A stretch of DNA of 64,000 nt, from contig JBGSKV010000105.1 of assembly GCA_041740975.1 (NCBI GenBank), positions 1 to 64,000 of the forward strand, in the 5' to 3' direction. The stretch is from JBGSKV01 sp041740975 (GTDB lineage Bacteria; Bdellovibrionota_B; Oligoflexia; Oligoflexales; JALZUQ01). Shown one piece after another: positions 44,464 through 54,603 of this stretch. The translations under genes were made by a program, and so were the position numbers. The notes below the pieces were generated by a model that saw nothing but the letters and a program-made list of their open reading frames with translations, had not been told where the DNA came from and searched no databases. Position 1 is the first letter of the stretch, and the number at the start of each line of letters is the position of its first letter.

Positions 44464-46680
44464 CTAATAATTTTTTAACATTCGAAGACGTTCAGAAAGA
44501 TGCGTCTGCCGCATCAAACTATCTTTGGTTTGCACGGCTTTTCGAAGTGCCCTCTTCTCGCCAATAAATACGGCCAGCTCTCTGCCCCGCGTCAGTCCGG
44601 TGTATGCCAAATTTCTTTGGAGCATGACATAATGCTGCATCGTGAAGGGAATGATGACAACTTTGAACTCACTGCCCTGACTTTTATGTATGGTGATAGC
44701 ATAGGCAAGTTGAAGATCATTCACATCTTGTGAACTATAGTAAACAACCCTATCGCCAAACGTCACGACCAACTTTCCACCATCGACACCAACATTTTGA
44801 ATAAAACCGATATCGCCATTGAAAACGCCGAGATCATAATTGTTCGAACATTGAATGACTTTATCGCCTGCACGAAACGTTATCTCTCCCCGGATCAACT
44901 GCGGTACATCTTTACGTGGTGGATTGAACATACTTTGGAGAACTTGATTGATGCGCTTAGTTCCCAAATCACCCCTGTTCATAGGCACAATCACCTGCAC
45001 ATCGCGAACGGGATTAAATCCCATATCTTTTAGGGCCCCGCTAAGAATACTCTCCAACTTCTGGATGACTTCATTGGAATTCGGGCACTCCAAAAATTGT
45101 AAATCCACTTTCCCTTCGATCTGCAACTGGTCGGGAAGGTTTGCAAACTCAGGCATTTCACCTTGATTGACGCTGTGAGCCCCCGAAATAATATAAGAGC
45201 CTTTGGCTTGGCGAAAAACTTCCGTTAATTTCAAATATTCAATACAAGTGGATTCGATCAAATCCTGCAGAACGTTTCCAGCCGATACCGCCGGAAGCTG
45301 ATCTACATCGCCTACCAAAATGACTTGCGTATGCGCGGACAGCGCTCCCAAAAGTGCCGCCGATAATTTTATGTCCAGCATGGAAGCTTCATCAATAATC
45401 AGCGTATCTGCCACGATAGGATTATCAGCGTTCTTGCCAAAACCTTCTGGCCCCCACTCTAACAATCTATGGATGGTTTGCGCCTGCTCGCCACCCGTTA
45501 CTTCACTCATGCGCTGTGCGGCCCGTCCAGTGGGAGCGGCCAAAACAACGGAACGCCCCATCGCTTTCGCTAAGCGAATGACGGCATTGACGGTCGTTGT
45601 TTTCCCAACACCAGGGCCACCCGTCAGCACGAAAAATTTTGCTGCGGCAGAAAGCTCGATAGCTTGCATTTGTTGCTTACTGAGCTCGATTTTGGCGGCA
45701 TTGGTGTATCGGTCCAACCAATCCTGTACCCGCGTCAAATCCGCTCGCAATGGGGTCTGGCAAAGCTTCGTCACTTGTTTAGCGACTTCCACTTCGGCCT
45801 CTAGAAGCTCGGTTAAATAGACTATTCGCCCCTCATCCGACAAATGCTTGGTCACGACAATTGTAAGCATGGCTTCCAACTGCTCTAGACAAGTTTCCAT
45901 GCGCGCATTGACATCAGCATGATTCAACCCAAGAAGTTCGTGTAATGCATTTTCAACTTGTTCAACCGTTTGGTAACAATGGCCTCGTTCAGATGCGAGC
46001 TGCATAACATAGACTATGGCGGCCTTGACTCGTTCTGGTGAGTCCGGCTCAATTCCAATGGATTGAGCTATTTTATCGGCTTTTAAAAAGCCTATACCAC
46101 GCACATCGAATGCCAATTGATAAGGATTACGACTGATGATTTGAATGGCTTCAGCGCCATAAAGGTCAATTATTCGCTTCGAATAAGCTGGCGAAATTTG
46201 ATAGGTGTTGAGAAATAAAAGGACTTCTTTTATCGCTGCTTTTTCTCGCCACGCTTCGATAATAACTTTTATTTTCTTCCGACCGAGGCCCTCAACTTGA
46301 TGCAGCTTATGGGGTTCATTGTCCAGTATTTTGAGGGTTTCTTTGCCAAAGACTTCCAAGATTTTATCGGCAGTCTTGTCGCCGATTCCCTTGAACATTC
46401 CGGATGCGAGGAAGCGTTTGATTCCCAGGATAGAATCCGGCTCCATCGCCACACTTCGGATAATCTCAAACTGCTTTCCGAAAGTTGGGTGGCGTTTCCA
46501 TTTGCCGAAAAGCTGATAGTTCAAACCAACTTGTGTGTCCGGCAATATTCCCACGGCTGATATGTCAACCCCGCCTTCCAATGCCCGCATCTTAAGAACA
46601 GACCAGCCGTTCTCTTCATTGCGATAGGTGACCCTTTGCAGTTCGGCCTTAATCTCATCTATGGCAGGACCTAACGACAA
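44464..46680 (-). CDS. recD2: RecD2-like DNA helicase (SF1B)
   Basis: A 738-residue protein. The N-terminal region (about 1-310) has the OB-like and helix-hairpin-helix segments of RecD2 (SVLKMRALEGG, KGIGDKTADKILEVFG, VRGIGFLKADKIAQSIGIEPDS). The helicase core follows: Walker A TGGPGVGKTTTV (about 350), LIDEASMLD, GDVDQLPAVSAG, and the C-terminal UvrD-like AITIHKSQGSEF with LAYTGLTRGRELAV. It is a 5'-3' helicase acting in DNA repair without RecBC. Start TTG with AAGGAG ten bases upstream. Confidence 0.92.
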   Translation of the reverse strand: MSLGPAIDEIKAELQRVTYRNEENGWSVLKMRALEGGVDISAVGILPDTQVGLNYQLFGKWKRHPTFGKQFEIIRSVAMEPDSILGIKRFLASGMFKGIGDKTADKILEVFGKETLKILDNEPHKLHQVEGLGRKKIKVIIEAWREKAAIKEVLLFLNTYQISPAYSKRIIDLYGAEAIQIISRNPYQLAFDVRGIGFLKADKIAQSIGIEPDSPERVKAAIVYVMQLASERGHCYQTVEQVENALHELLGLNHADVNARMETCLEQLEAMLTIVVTKHLSDEGRIVYLTELLEAEVEVAKQVTKLCQTPLRADLTRVQDWLDRYTNAAKIELSKQQMQAIELSAAAKFFVLTGGPGVGKTTTVNAVIRLAKAMGRSVVLAAPTGRAAQRMSEVTGGEQAQTIHRLLEWGPEGFGKNADNPIVADTLIIDEASMLDIKLSAALLGALSAHTQVILVGDVDQLPAVSAGNVLQDLIESTCIEYLKLTEVFRQAKGSYIISGAHSVNQGEMPEFANLPDQLQIEGKVDLQFLECPNSNEVIQKLESILSGALKDMGFNPVRDVQVIVPMNRGDLGTKRINQVLQSMFNPPRKDVPQLIRGEITFRAGDKVIQCSNNYDLGVFNGDIGFIQNVGVDGGKLVVTFGDRVVYYSSQDVNDLQLAYAITIHKSQGSEFKVVIIPFTMQHYVMLQRNLAYTGLTRGRELAVFIGEKRALRKAVQTKDSLMRQTHLSERLRMLKNY

Positions 46681-46911
46681 TACAGGGCTCTCCTTAAGAA
46701 CTGACCAGGGGAATGAGTAAATGGCATTAAAACCTAAGGCTCAAGTGGGCACAAGCGACTTTAGAAAAATTGTAACCATTTGATATTTCTCTCTAATTTA
46801 GCCCCAAATTCTTTTTCGTCGTGGGAGCTGCCTGTAATTTAAAGTTCACCTATGTCATTTGCCGAACGAAGGTAGGAAGCAAGAGAGAAAGACTATAGGA
46901 GGAACTTTTTT

Positions 46912-47328
46912 ATGAGACTTCAGTATGCGTTCAAGAACATGAATGGCCATCCCAAGATCTTAGAGCACTTCGAGGAAAGACTCGAACAAAAAATCGGAAA
47001 ATACACTGATGAGATATCGCTGGTCGAACTTGTCATTGATAAAAATAAACATGATTTTCGGCTAAGTTGTTCTATTTCGTCTGAACACGGTTTCTCAACT
47101 CATACCAATATCACCGCAAAGGACGTCTGGGCTGGTATCGATCAATTACTTCACAAAATAGGCGTACAGGCATCTAAACGTAAAACTCTTCTTAAGGATC
47201 ATCAGAATCACTATCGACAAAGACACAATGATAGTCGGCAGTTTTTTATACCGGAAGACAATGCCATCGATGCCGAAGACATTATGAAGTACGAAGAGAC
47301 TGCCAGCAAGCTGCGCAAGGCCTCTTAG
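46912..47328 (+). CDS. hpf: Ribosome hibernation promoting factor (HPF/RaiA family)
   Basis: A 138-residue protein with the S30AE/HPF fold: MRLQYAFKNMNGHPKILEHFEERLEQKIGKY, then VELVIDKNKHDFRLSCSIS and the DVWAGIDQLLHKIGVQASKRKTLLKDH helix. It binds inactive ribosomes in stationary phase. It lacks the long-form C-terminal dimerisation domain but has a short acidic tail. AGGAGG lies eight bases before the ATG. A terminator follows. Confidence 0.9.
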   Translation: MRLQYAFKNMNGHPKILEHFEERLEQKIGKYTDEISLVELVIDKNKHDFRLSCSISSEHGFSTHTNITAKDVWAGIDQLLHKIGVQASKRKTLLKDHQNHYRQRHNDSRQFFIPEDNAIDAEDIMKYEETASKLRKAS

Positions 47329-47353
47329 TTTTTTTAGCCCATTAATCTTAGCG

Positions 47354-47380
47354 GCCCCTCCTACACAGAGGGGCTTTTTT
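47354..47380 (+). terminator. Terminator after hpf
   Basis: GCCCCTC-CTACACA-GAGGGGC followed by six T. The tail reaches the stop codon of the convergent dus gene. Confidence 0.88.
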
Positions 47381-48545
47381 AGTTCGGGCGTCCGCGCCCA
47401 GCGTAAATCCAGTCGTGCTGAGATTGGTGCCGTACCGAAAACGACGTAGACACTTTCGCCTTCTCTCCCAACACTCCAAAAAAAACCGCCGGCGTGCGAG
47501 CCCGCAGTACAGGAAGCATAAAGTACTCTTGTGGCAAACCACTCCGCAAATAATTCCAAAACATTTTCAAATGACCCATTGCCTGCGGTGAAGCTTCAAC
47601 TGTGAGCAAGCTCTGGCATATTCCGTTCGCTCGAACAGACAGTTTTTCGTACAAAGTCTGCCACTTTTCGACGTCCGCTCCACAACAACCCGCCTCCATG
47701 GCCTCTGCCGCCATATCAATAAAAGCCTCTGGGCAGCCAGTGTCGACAGCCCTCGTTACGCTGTCATGCAGAAGTAACCAAACAGCTAAGGACCAATATA
47801 ACGTCTGATGTGAAAGATCTAGCGACTTGCTTGCCTTAATTTCTGAAAAAATCCAGGGATTCCGAAGGGCACCACGTCCAACTATGACACTTTCGCACTT
47901 CCAGCCTTGATGTTGTGATGCGAACTGCTGCCAACTATTGATATCTCCCGAACCGCGCACTGGAAAAGGCAATTCATCACTGGCAAAATTTATGAGATTC
48001 CAATCCGCCAATCCTGTGTATCCATCTTTTCTCGTGCGGCCGTGGACCACTACCCGCTTACAAGCGATATCTTTCAAAGAACTCGTCAACTGCGAAAATC
48101 GACTAGGATCTTCAACCCCCGTGCGCATTTTCACGGACAGTTTCTCCGGGCCAATTTCACCGACAATTGCCTCGACAAATCTGCGAAACTTCTCAGTTTC
48201 AGCCAATAAGGAACTCCCCGCGCCATTGCCAAAAACAGTTGGTGAAGGACATCCACAGTTCAACTCAACCTCTTCCGTATACTGCAAAAAATACTTAGCG
48301 ATATCTACGAAATCTTGAGGTGAACTCGCCATAATCTGGGGAGTCGCTCGGTAGGGTGTCAAAGATTTGAGTTCGAATATTTCCGGAATAAATAGAGGAG
48401 ATATTCTTTTGGCGGGAAAACCGCGCGTGACTCGCAAAAAGGGAGTGCTGCAGAAATCAAATGGCGAAGCCAAGCTAAACCAAATCCTTGCAGGAAAGGT
48501 CGTAACACCGTGCATCGGTGCAAGGCCGATGGAAATCTCGGACAT
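47379..48545 (-). CDS. dus: tRNA-dihydrouridine synthase
   Basis: A 388-residue flavoenzyme of the Dus family: LAPMHGVTTFPARI at the N-terminus, the catalytic Cys in VELNCGCPSPTVFGNGAGSSLL (about 102), VKMRTGVED, VVHGRTRKDGYTG, and the FMN phosphate loop RGSGDINSW and VIVGRGALRNPWIF. It reduces uridine in tRNA D-loops. The ATG shares its A with the stop of the ArsC-like gene (TAATG), so translation is coupled. About 60 residues longer than typical at the C-terminus. Confidence 0.9.
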   Translation of the reverse strand: MSEISIGLAPMHGVTTFPARIWFSLASPFDFCSTPFLRVTRGFPAKRISPLFIPEIFELKSLTPYRATPQIMASSPQDFVDIAKYFLQYTEEVELNCGCPSPTVFGNGAGSSLLAETEKFRRFVEAIVGEIGPEKLSVKMRTGVEDPSRFSQLTSSLKDIACKRVVVHGRTRKDGYTGLADWNLINFASDELPFPVRGSGDINSWQQFASQHQGWKCESVIVGRGALRNPWIFSEIKASKSLDLSHQTLYWSLAVWLLLHDSVTRAVDTGCPEAFIDMAAEAMEAGCCGADVEKWQTLYEKLSVRANGICQSLLTVEASPQAMGHLKMFWNYLRSGLPQEYFMLPVLRARTPAVFFGVLGEKAKVSTSFSVRHQSQHDWIYAGRGRPN

Positions 48546-48892
48546 TAGATAAGCTCTAGTACGTTATTAGCTGGACGTGCAATCACCGCTCTCTTGCCAC
48601 GCAAAACGATGGGTCGCTGCATAAGCTCAGGGTGTGTATGAATCGCTTGGACAATCAGCTTCGCAGAGTTAGGTTTAACTTTAAGCGTCTTGTATGCTGC
48701 CTCGTTGGTCCGGATCAGTTCACTTACATCACCATCCAGGGCTTCAACAATTTGGTTAAGTTCAGCTGTTGAAAGAGGATTTTTCAAGTATTCCACCAAT
48801 TCAAATTTCACGCCTTTAGCTACGAGTAAGGAGACCAGTTCGCGGCTCTTGCTGCAGCGCGGATTATGAAAAACTTTGAATGGCACCGGCAT
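48545..48892 (-). CDS. ArsC/Spx-family reductase
   Basis: A 115-residue thioredoxin-fold protein. The catalytic Cys lies in FHNPRCSKSRELVSLL (about 12), followed by the KPNSAKL and MQRPIVLRGKRAVIARP stretches with the conserved Arg-Pro loop of ArsC. Family members reduce arsenate with glutaredoxin; in a translation-linked operon it may do other thiol chemistry. It starts one base after the ettA stop and overlaps the dus start. Confidence 0.88.
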   Translation of the reverse strand: MPVPFKVFHNPRCSKSRELVSLLVAKGVKFELVEYLKNPLSTAELNQIVEALDGDVSELIRTNEAAYKTLKVKPNSAKLIVQAIHTHPELMQRPIVLRGKRAVIARPANNVLELI

Positions 48893-50569
48893 TTAAACTC
48901 TTTTCAAGTTCATGTAGCGCCTATTTTTCTGAATAGCGCCTGATTCGGTTAAACGTTTGATCTTGTCTTCCTCGTAATCAGAGAAGTTACCCTCAAACCA
49001 AGATATCTTGCCATCACCTTCAAACGCCAAAATATGTGTAGCAACGCGGTCCAAAAACCAACGATCATGGCTGATCACCACAACGCAGCCAGCATAATTA
49101 ATCAACGCTTCTTCAAGTGCGCGTAAAGTATTGACATCCAAATCATTGGTAGGCTCATCCAGCAAAATAAGATTAGCCTGTTCTTTCAGAAGATTTGCTA
49201 ACTGCAATCGATTGCGTTCGCCACCCGAAAGGATTTCTACTTTTTTCTGCTGATCATTTCCGGAAAAATTAAATCGACCAACATAGGCACGTGAATTCAC
49301 TTCTCGTTTACCTAGCTTTATAGTCTCTTGCCCATCGGTGATCGCTTCCCACACGGTTTTGTTGCCATCCAAGCTCAAGCGCGATTGTTCCATGTAGCCG
49401 AGTTTTACCGTCTCACCGACAGTTAGCTCTCCCGAATCAGGCTTATCCTCTCCGGCCATCAACCTAAAAAGCGTGGTTTTACCCATACCATTCGGACCGA
49501 CAACGCCGATGATGCCGCCTGGCGGCAAATTAAAATTCAACTTATCGAAGAGAACTTTATCACCGTAAGATTTACTGAGATCTTTCGCTTCAATCACGAC
49601 TTTCCCAAGTCTGGGGCCCGAAGGAATATAAATATGCAGATCTTCTGCAACCTTTTCATGTTCTTCTTTCAACATGCTCTCGTAAGCAGAAATGCGCGCC
49701 TTATTTTTGGCTTGGCGAGCGCGAGGCGACATCTGAATCCATTCCAGCTCTTTCTGAAGGGTTTTACCGCGTTTATCTTCGGCATTGCTTTCATCGGAAA
49801 GGCGTTTTTGCTTTTGATCAAGCCAAGATGAGTAGTTACCCTTCCATGGCACGCCATGCCCACGATCCAACTCCAAAATCCAGCGCGCGACATTATCCAG
49901 AAAGTAGCGATCATGCGTCACCGCGATAACTGTTCCTTTATATTGCTGCAAATGGCGTTCAAGCCAGTGGACGGACTCCGCATCCAAATGGTTGGTAGGT
50001 TCGTCCAAAAGCAAAATATCAGGTTCTTGCAAAAGCAATTTACAGAGAGCCACGCGCCGACGCTCACCACCGGAAAGATTATCGACAAGTTGATCGGCAG
50101 GCGGACAAGTCAAGGCCTCCATCGCATAGTTCAATCGATCGTCCAAAGTCCAAGCATCCAATGCATCTAATCTTTCTTGTACGTCCGCCTGGCGTTTCAA
50201 AACTTTTTCCATCTGGTCGTCAGACATAGGTTCCGCGAAGCTTGCGTTGATTTCGTCGAATTCTTTGAGAAGGACGGCAACTTCACCTGCTCCTTCACGC
50301 ACAATTTCTCGAACGGTTTTTCCAGATTCCAAGTACGGTTCCTGAGGTAGAAAACCGACCGTGTAACCGTCTGACAAATGCACTTCCCCAAGGAACTCTT
50401 TATCTACACCTGCCATGATGCGCAGAAGTGTACTTTTACCGGATCCATTAAGACCTAAAACGCCTATCTTGGCGCCGAAGAAAAATGATAAATAAATATC
50501 CTTCATGATTTTCTTCTGCGCGACTGTTTTACCCACGCCAACCATAGAAAAAATTATCTTTTCGCTCAT
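48893..50569 (-). CDS. ettA: ABC-F translation factor, energy-dependent translational throttle EttA
   Basis: A 558-residue tandem ABC-ATPase without membrane segments. Two Walker A motifs (GLNGSGKSTLL, GPNGMGKTTLF), two signatures (LSGGERRRVAL, LSGGERNRLQL) and Walker B LLLDEPTNHLDAESV and LLDEPTNDLDVNTL are present. The inter-domain linker has the charged, Gln-rich helices and the EttA-like arm (GHGVPWKGNYSSWLDQKQKR). It binds the ribosomal E site and gates elongation according to ATP/ADP. It starts the ettA-arsC-dus operon with AAGGA six bases before the ATG. Confidence 0.94.
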   Translation of the reverse strand: MSEKIIFSMVGVGKTVAQKKIMKDIYLSFFFGAKIGVLGLNGSGKSTLLRIMAGVDKEFLGEVHLSDGYTVGFLPQEPYLESGKTVREIVREGAGEVAVLLKEFDEINASFAEPMSDDQMEKVLKRQADVQERLDALDAWTLDDRLNYAMEALTCPPADQLVDNLSGGERRRVALCKLLLQEPDILLLDEPTNHLDAESVHWLERHLQQYKGTVIAVTHDRYFLDNVARWILELDRGHGVPWKGNYSSWLDQKQKRLSDESNAEDKRGKTLQKELEWIQMSPRARQAKNKARISAYESMLKEEHEKVAEDLHIYIPSGPRLGKVVIEAKDLSKSYGDKVLFDKLNFNLPPGGIIGVVGPNGMGKTTLFRLMAGEDKPDSGELTVGETVKLGYMEQSRLSLDGNKTVWEAITDGQETIKLGKREVNSRAYVGRFNFSGNDQQKKVEILSGGERNRLQLANLLKEQANLILLDEPTNDLDVNTLRALEEALINYAGCVVVISHDRWFLDRVATHILAFEGDGKISWFEGNFSDYEEDKIKRLTESGAIQKNRRYMNLKRV

Positions 50570-50604
50570 CTCTCATCCTTCAAAAAAGTAAAATCTATAA
50601 ATTT

Positions 50605-53229
50605 TTAACTCTGCAAACTTTTGTACGCGAGTTCGTAGACATTCTTGGACAAATTCTTGACCGCCAGTATGCGCTCCAACTGAGCTCGAGCCAAATCCTG
50701 CCTGAAGTCATCTAACTTCTTCCAGCGCAGTAGTCCGGTCACCATTCGAGCCCCTACTTGGGGATTCTTTGCGTCTAGCTCTATAACTTGATCCGCCAAA
50801 AATTGATATCCTGAACCATCCGCAGCATGGAAGTAGTAAGGGTTTGCTCTAAAGAACGTTCCTATCAAAGAATAAACGTTGTTAGGATTGGTGAGTTTAA
50901 AGGCTGGATGCGTGACTAAACCTTTGATTTCACTAAGAACCGTAGGAGAGTCTGCCGCTGCTTGCAGCGCAAACCACTTATCAACGACCAATGGCTCTTG
51001 CTTCCATTGCTCAAAAAAGGCCTCCAAAAATTCAGACTTTCGCTTCGAGCGATTATTGACAAGCGCTTCCAATGCGGCGAGCTTGTCGGTCATATTGTTA
51101 GCTTTTTGAAACTGCTCTTCAACGACGTTAGCATAGGTTTTTCCGAGCGTGGCCAAATACGATAAGTAGCAGTTCTTCAATGCTCTCGCCCCAACTGCGG
51201 CGGTCTCATATTCATAGGGTCGGTTTGTTTTAAGCTTTTCATACTGAGCCATCATTGTTTTTTGATTATGTTCTGCCAACGTTCGCCTTAGGTGCTGATG
51301 GGCTTGATAAACACCTTCGACATCGTAAACGTCAAGTTGATCCAAAAGATAAGCTTGCGAAGGAACTCTCAAAAGGCGAGATAAGAGTTCAGGATCATTG
51401 TTGTCCTGGCTCACTGTGGAGCTAAAACTCGAAAGAAGATCAGCTTCTGTAGTCAATGGGCGTTTAGATTTCAAATCAGCACAAAGTTCTTTGATACTTC
51501 TTCGGTAGAGGATTTGAGCAGCTTCCCAGCGAGAGAAGGGATCAGTGTCATATCTTACTAGACTGGCTAACTCCGAATTCGAATAAGAATAGTCGACTTT
51601 GATCGGAGCAGAAAATGATCTTAAAAGCGATAGAACAGGCTTTCCTTTTAAATCTGGAAAATTAAATTCTTGCTCCCTTTGAGTAAAACTCAAGACCTCT
51701 GTAGTTTTGCCGCTTTCAAACATGTAAGGGCTATTGCTATCGGGATAAACGAGTCCTACAGCCAATGGTATGTACATCGGAGGTTTTTTCGTCTGACCCG
51801 GCGTATCAGGATTGGTTTGATAAAGTTTAACTTTTAAGTTTTTTGTTTTTTCATCGTAATAGGACTCTACTTTTACGTGCGGCGTGCCGGCAAGTGAATA
51901 CCATAGCTTAAACTGAGTCAAGTCAACTCCGCTCACTTCAGACATGACAGCCACAAAATCATCACAGGTTACGGCCTGACCATCATAGCGAGCAAAGTAT
52001 TCATCACATGCTTTTCGGAAAGTCTCAGGTCCCAACAGCGTATGCAACATTCGGATAACTTCCGCACCTTTGTTATAAATCGTGGTGGTGTAGAAGTTGT
52101 TGATTTCCATGTAGGAATCTGGTCGAACAGGGTGTGCCAGAGGTCCATCATCTTCGGCAAATTGATGGTTTCGCAACATGTCGACATCATCAATCCGTCC
52201 GACACCCGCCGAACCCATATCGGCGCTGAATTGCTGGTCTCGAAAAACTGTGAATCCCTCTTTCAAGCTTAGTTGAAACCAATCTCGACATGTGACGCGA
52301 TTTCCTGACCAATTGTGAAAATATTCATGACCAACAACTGATTCTATATCCGCGTAGTTTTGGTCCACTGCCGTATCCGGACGCGCCAAAATATACTTAG
52401 TATTAAAGATGTTGAGGCCTTTATTTTCCATGGCGCCGGCATTGAAATCATTGACGGCGACAATCATATAAATATCTAAATCGTACTCCCGGCCATAAAC
52501 TTTTTCATCCCAGGCCATAGCATTTTTCAATGACTGCATTGCAAAATCACATTTAGAGACATTCTCCGCTTCCGAATAGAGTTCAAGAGAGACTTTGCGA
52601 CCGGATTGTGTTTGGAAACTGTCGCTGATGTGTTTGAGGTCGCCGGCGACGAGTGCGAAAAGATAACAAGGTTTTTTGAAGGGATCTACCCACTTGACCC
52701 AATGCCTACCGTCGGGTGAATCCCCTTTCGCCACAAGGTTTCCATTTGACAATAGAACAGGGCACTTCGTTTTATCGGCATGAATGGTAACTGTGTAAGT
52801 CGTTAATACATCAGGGCGATCTAAAAAATAAGTGATGGCACGAAAACCTTCCGCCTCACACTGAGTGCAATATAAATTCCCTGATTTGTATAGACCTGAA
52901 AGTTCGGTGTTTTTTTGAGGATAAATCTGAACAATTGTCTTTAGGATAAATCGCTTCGGTGGATCGTTTATGATGAGCTCAGCGGGAGTTGCTTTAAATT
53001 TACTGTCGGCCAAAGTTTTTCCATCGACACTTATGGATTCGAGAGACAGATTTTTTCCAACTAAACTCAATTCTTTTGCTTCAGGATTTTCATTTTCGAG
53101 ATCCAGAATCGCAGTTACAATTGTCTGCTTTTCCTGAATGTCAAAATTAAGATTCAGACTTTGGACTCGAAAATCAGGTTTGCGATAATCAACTAATTTG
53201 ACAGCGATTGGTTCGTTTACGTTTTTCAG
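50605..53229 (-). CDS. pepN: Aminopeptidase N, apparently with a CTG start
   Basis: M1-family zinc aminopeptidase with GAMENKGLN, the HEYFHNWSGNRVTCRDWFQ zinc site and the Glu in LKEGFTVFRD. The TTG reading from 53070 lacks the family N-terminus, yet the frame stays open upstream and encodes it (NEPIAVKLVDYRKPDF, VQSLNLNFDIQEKQTIVTA), homologous to the first 45 residues of E. coli PepN. Extended to 53229 the protein has 874 residues (E. coli 870). No ATG, GTG or TTG exists in that extension before the stop at about 53251; a CTG at 53229 has GGGG seven bases upstream. A non-canonical start or a sequencing error are the options. Confidence 0.9.
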   Translation of the reverse strand: MKNVNEPIAVKLVDYRKPDFRVQSLNLNFDIQEKQTIVTAILDLENENPEAKELSLVGKNLSLESISVDGKTLADSKFKATPAELIINDPPKRFILKTIVQIYPQKNTELSGLYKSGNLYCTQCEAEGFRAITYFLDRPDVLTTYTVTIHADKTKCPVLLSNGNLVAKGDSPDGRHWVKWVDPFKKPCYLFALVAGDLKHISDSFQTQSGRKVSLELYSEAENVSKCDFAMQSLKNAMAWDEKVYGREYDLDIYMIVAVNDFNAGAMENKGLNIFNTKYILARPDTAVDQNYADIESVVGHEYFHNWSGNRVTCRDWFQLSLKEGFTVFRDQQFSADMGSAGVGRIDDVDMLRNHQFAEDDGPLAHPVRPDSYMEINNFYTTTIYNKGAEVIRMLHTLLGPETFRKACDEYFARYDGQAVTCDDFVAVMSEVSGVDLTQFKLWYSLAGTPHVKVESYYDEKTKNLKVKLYQTNPDTPGQTKKPPMYIPLAVGLVYPDSNSPYMFESGKTTEVLSFTQREQEFNFPDLKGKPVLSLLRSFSAPIKVDYSYSNSELASLVRYDTDPFSRWEAAQILYRRSIKELCADLKSKRPLTTEADLLSSFSSTVSQDNNDPELLSRLLRVPSQAYLLDQLDVYDVEGVYQAHQHLRRTLAEHNQKTMMAQYEKLKTNRPYEYETAAVGARALKNCYLSYLATLGKTYANVVEEQFQKANNMTDKLAALEALVNNRSKRKSEFLEAFFEQWKQEPLVVDKWFALQAAADSPTVLSEIKGLVTHPAFKLTNPNNVYSLIGTFFRANPYYFHAADGSGYQFLADQVIELDAKNPQVGARMVTGLLRWKKLDDFRQDLARAQLERILAVKNLSKNVYELAYKSLQS

Positions 53230-53366
53230 AAGGCAACCCCAAAGTATTCGTTAAAGAACGCATTTTAGGGGCCCCCTGACGAAAAGACAAGCTCACAAAC
53301 GAGGCCATGCCTGAAGTCTTAGGCTGCTGTTATTACGAATTTTTATGGAAGCTGCTGTGCTTAAAT

Positions 53367-54287
53367 TTAGCGGCCAGCAAAATAGTAAATTTTAATAGAA
53401 CTTCCACTTTTTGGCTCGTATCCATCTTTAAATACGATTGAGTTGGAAGAAGCATGGTAAGTGTAGCCATAATCGGGAACCAACTTGCCATCGACCAAAA
53501 CACGAAAACCATCTTTATCGACAGCCTGTTTTGAAAGACGGAACGAGCTCAAGGCGACTTCACTTAAGATAGACTTTGCCAATGCATCTAACATGGCATT
53601 CCAATCATCCGTGCAAAGGTCTTGAATGAGGCCCGAATGCTCAGAGTCCTTGGATAAGTCTTGGTAAACCGATCCAACGTTTTCAATGATACAACTTTCG
53701 CTGTTTTCACCTTTAGTCAAACCTACGAATCCATTGACATGAATTTGACTGTAGCCAAGCGATTTAGCGTCATCTTTGAAACTATCTGAAGTCATATCCA
53801 AGCTGTCATCGTCAGTTATAAAAATAAGGTGTTGAATCGCTTCTTTACGCGGCTGTAAAGTTGAATCGTATTTGTGGCTCAAAAAATCAACCGAACGTTT
53901 TAGGCCGTCGAAGCTTTGGACATTTTGTTTCACATGAGAAAACTTTGGATTGGAGCTTACACTCGCAGGAAAATCAAAATTTGTACCTATAAAGAAAACT
54001 TGGAAATCCAGTTTGGAGCTCAAAGGTACGAACGCGTTCACAAACGATTCCATATTGGCTTCTAGCTTTTCCATCTCTTCATACATGCTGCCGCTGGTAT
54101 CAACCACAAATGATATATCGACTGGACGGTATCCGTCGGTGACTCCACCAACAAAACTATCTACAAGTTGCTTCTTAGTGACAACGTCACCAGTATCTCC
54201 AGAAAACTGTGCTTCGGAGCCTGAGCCGCAAGCGGTTAAAGAGGCACTGATGAATAGGCTACTTATGAATTTTGATCGCGACATCAT
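53367..54287 (-). CDS. VWA-domain lipoprotein
   Basis: About 306 residues. The signal peptide ends in a lipobox (LTACGSG), so the product is lipid-anchored. The von Willebrand A domain carries the MIDAS DISFVVDTSGSMYEEM (about 58) and a second metal-ligand stretch (FITDDDSLDMTSD); the C-terminal 80 residues are a beta-rich domain (FRLSKQAVDKDGFRVLVDGK, SSIKIYYFAG). VWA lipoproteins mediate metal-dependent adhesion. The ATG at 54287 follows GAGGAAAACCCC; upstream Met at 54314 is not supported. Confidence 0.82.
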   Translation of the reverse strand: MMSRSKFISSLFISASLTACGSGSEAQFSGDTGDVVTKKQLVDSFVGGVTDGYRPVDISFVVDTSGSMYEEMEKLEANMESFVNAFVPLSSKLDFQVFFIGTNFDFPASVSSNPKFSHVKQNVQSFDGLKRSVDFLSHKYDSTLQPRKEAIQHLIFITDDDSLDMTSDSFKDDAKSLGYSQIHVNGFVGLTKGENSESCIIENVGSVYQDLSKDSEHSGLIQDLCTDDWNAMLDALAKSILSEVALSSFRLSKQAVDKDGFRVLVDGKLVPDYGYTYHASSNSIVFKDGYEPKSGSSIKIYYFAGR

Positions 54288-54314
54288 GGGGTTTTCCTCT
54301 AAAAGTGGGAGCAT

Positions 54315-54603
54315 CGGCTCCTATCTCCTTGGTTCCTCGGGGAGAAATGCACCGGACTTTAGCGGCGATTGGATAGCTGCCTAAAATTCTTTAGATTTTA
54401 AGGGATTATATGAATAAACCTTACCAAAACCGCAGATATAGCACCTACCGGCTCTTCATCTTTCAGAGTCGACTCTTGATTTTAGGGCAAAAATGACTTC
54501 ATCGAGAGTTACACCTCTCCCTCGCTCTTTCCTCGCCAGCTCGGAAAAACACGTCGGCAGACACGATCCAGAGCCCTCAAGAGCGAAGCTCGCCGAGGCG
54601 CGA
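54315..54603. other. Intergenic stretch without a recognisable gene
   Basis: Nothing in this part is convincingly coding. A short hairpin GGGAGC-ATC-GGCTCC is at 54307-54321. A 28-codon reading frame from an ATG at 54410 has AAGGGA before it but no other support. The right part (about 54530-54603) resembles no part of copies A or B except its last bases, which begin copy C. Confidence 0.5.

Noticed and set aside
54410..54496. Possible 28-codon basic peptide with AAGGGA upstream
   Set aside because: Too short and without promoter, terminator or homologue evidence; kept only as a note.
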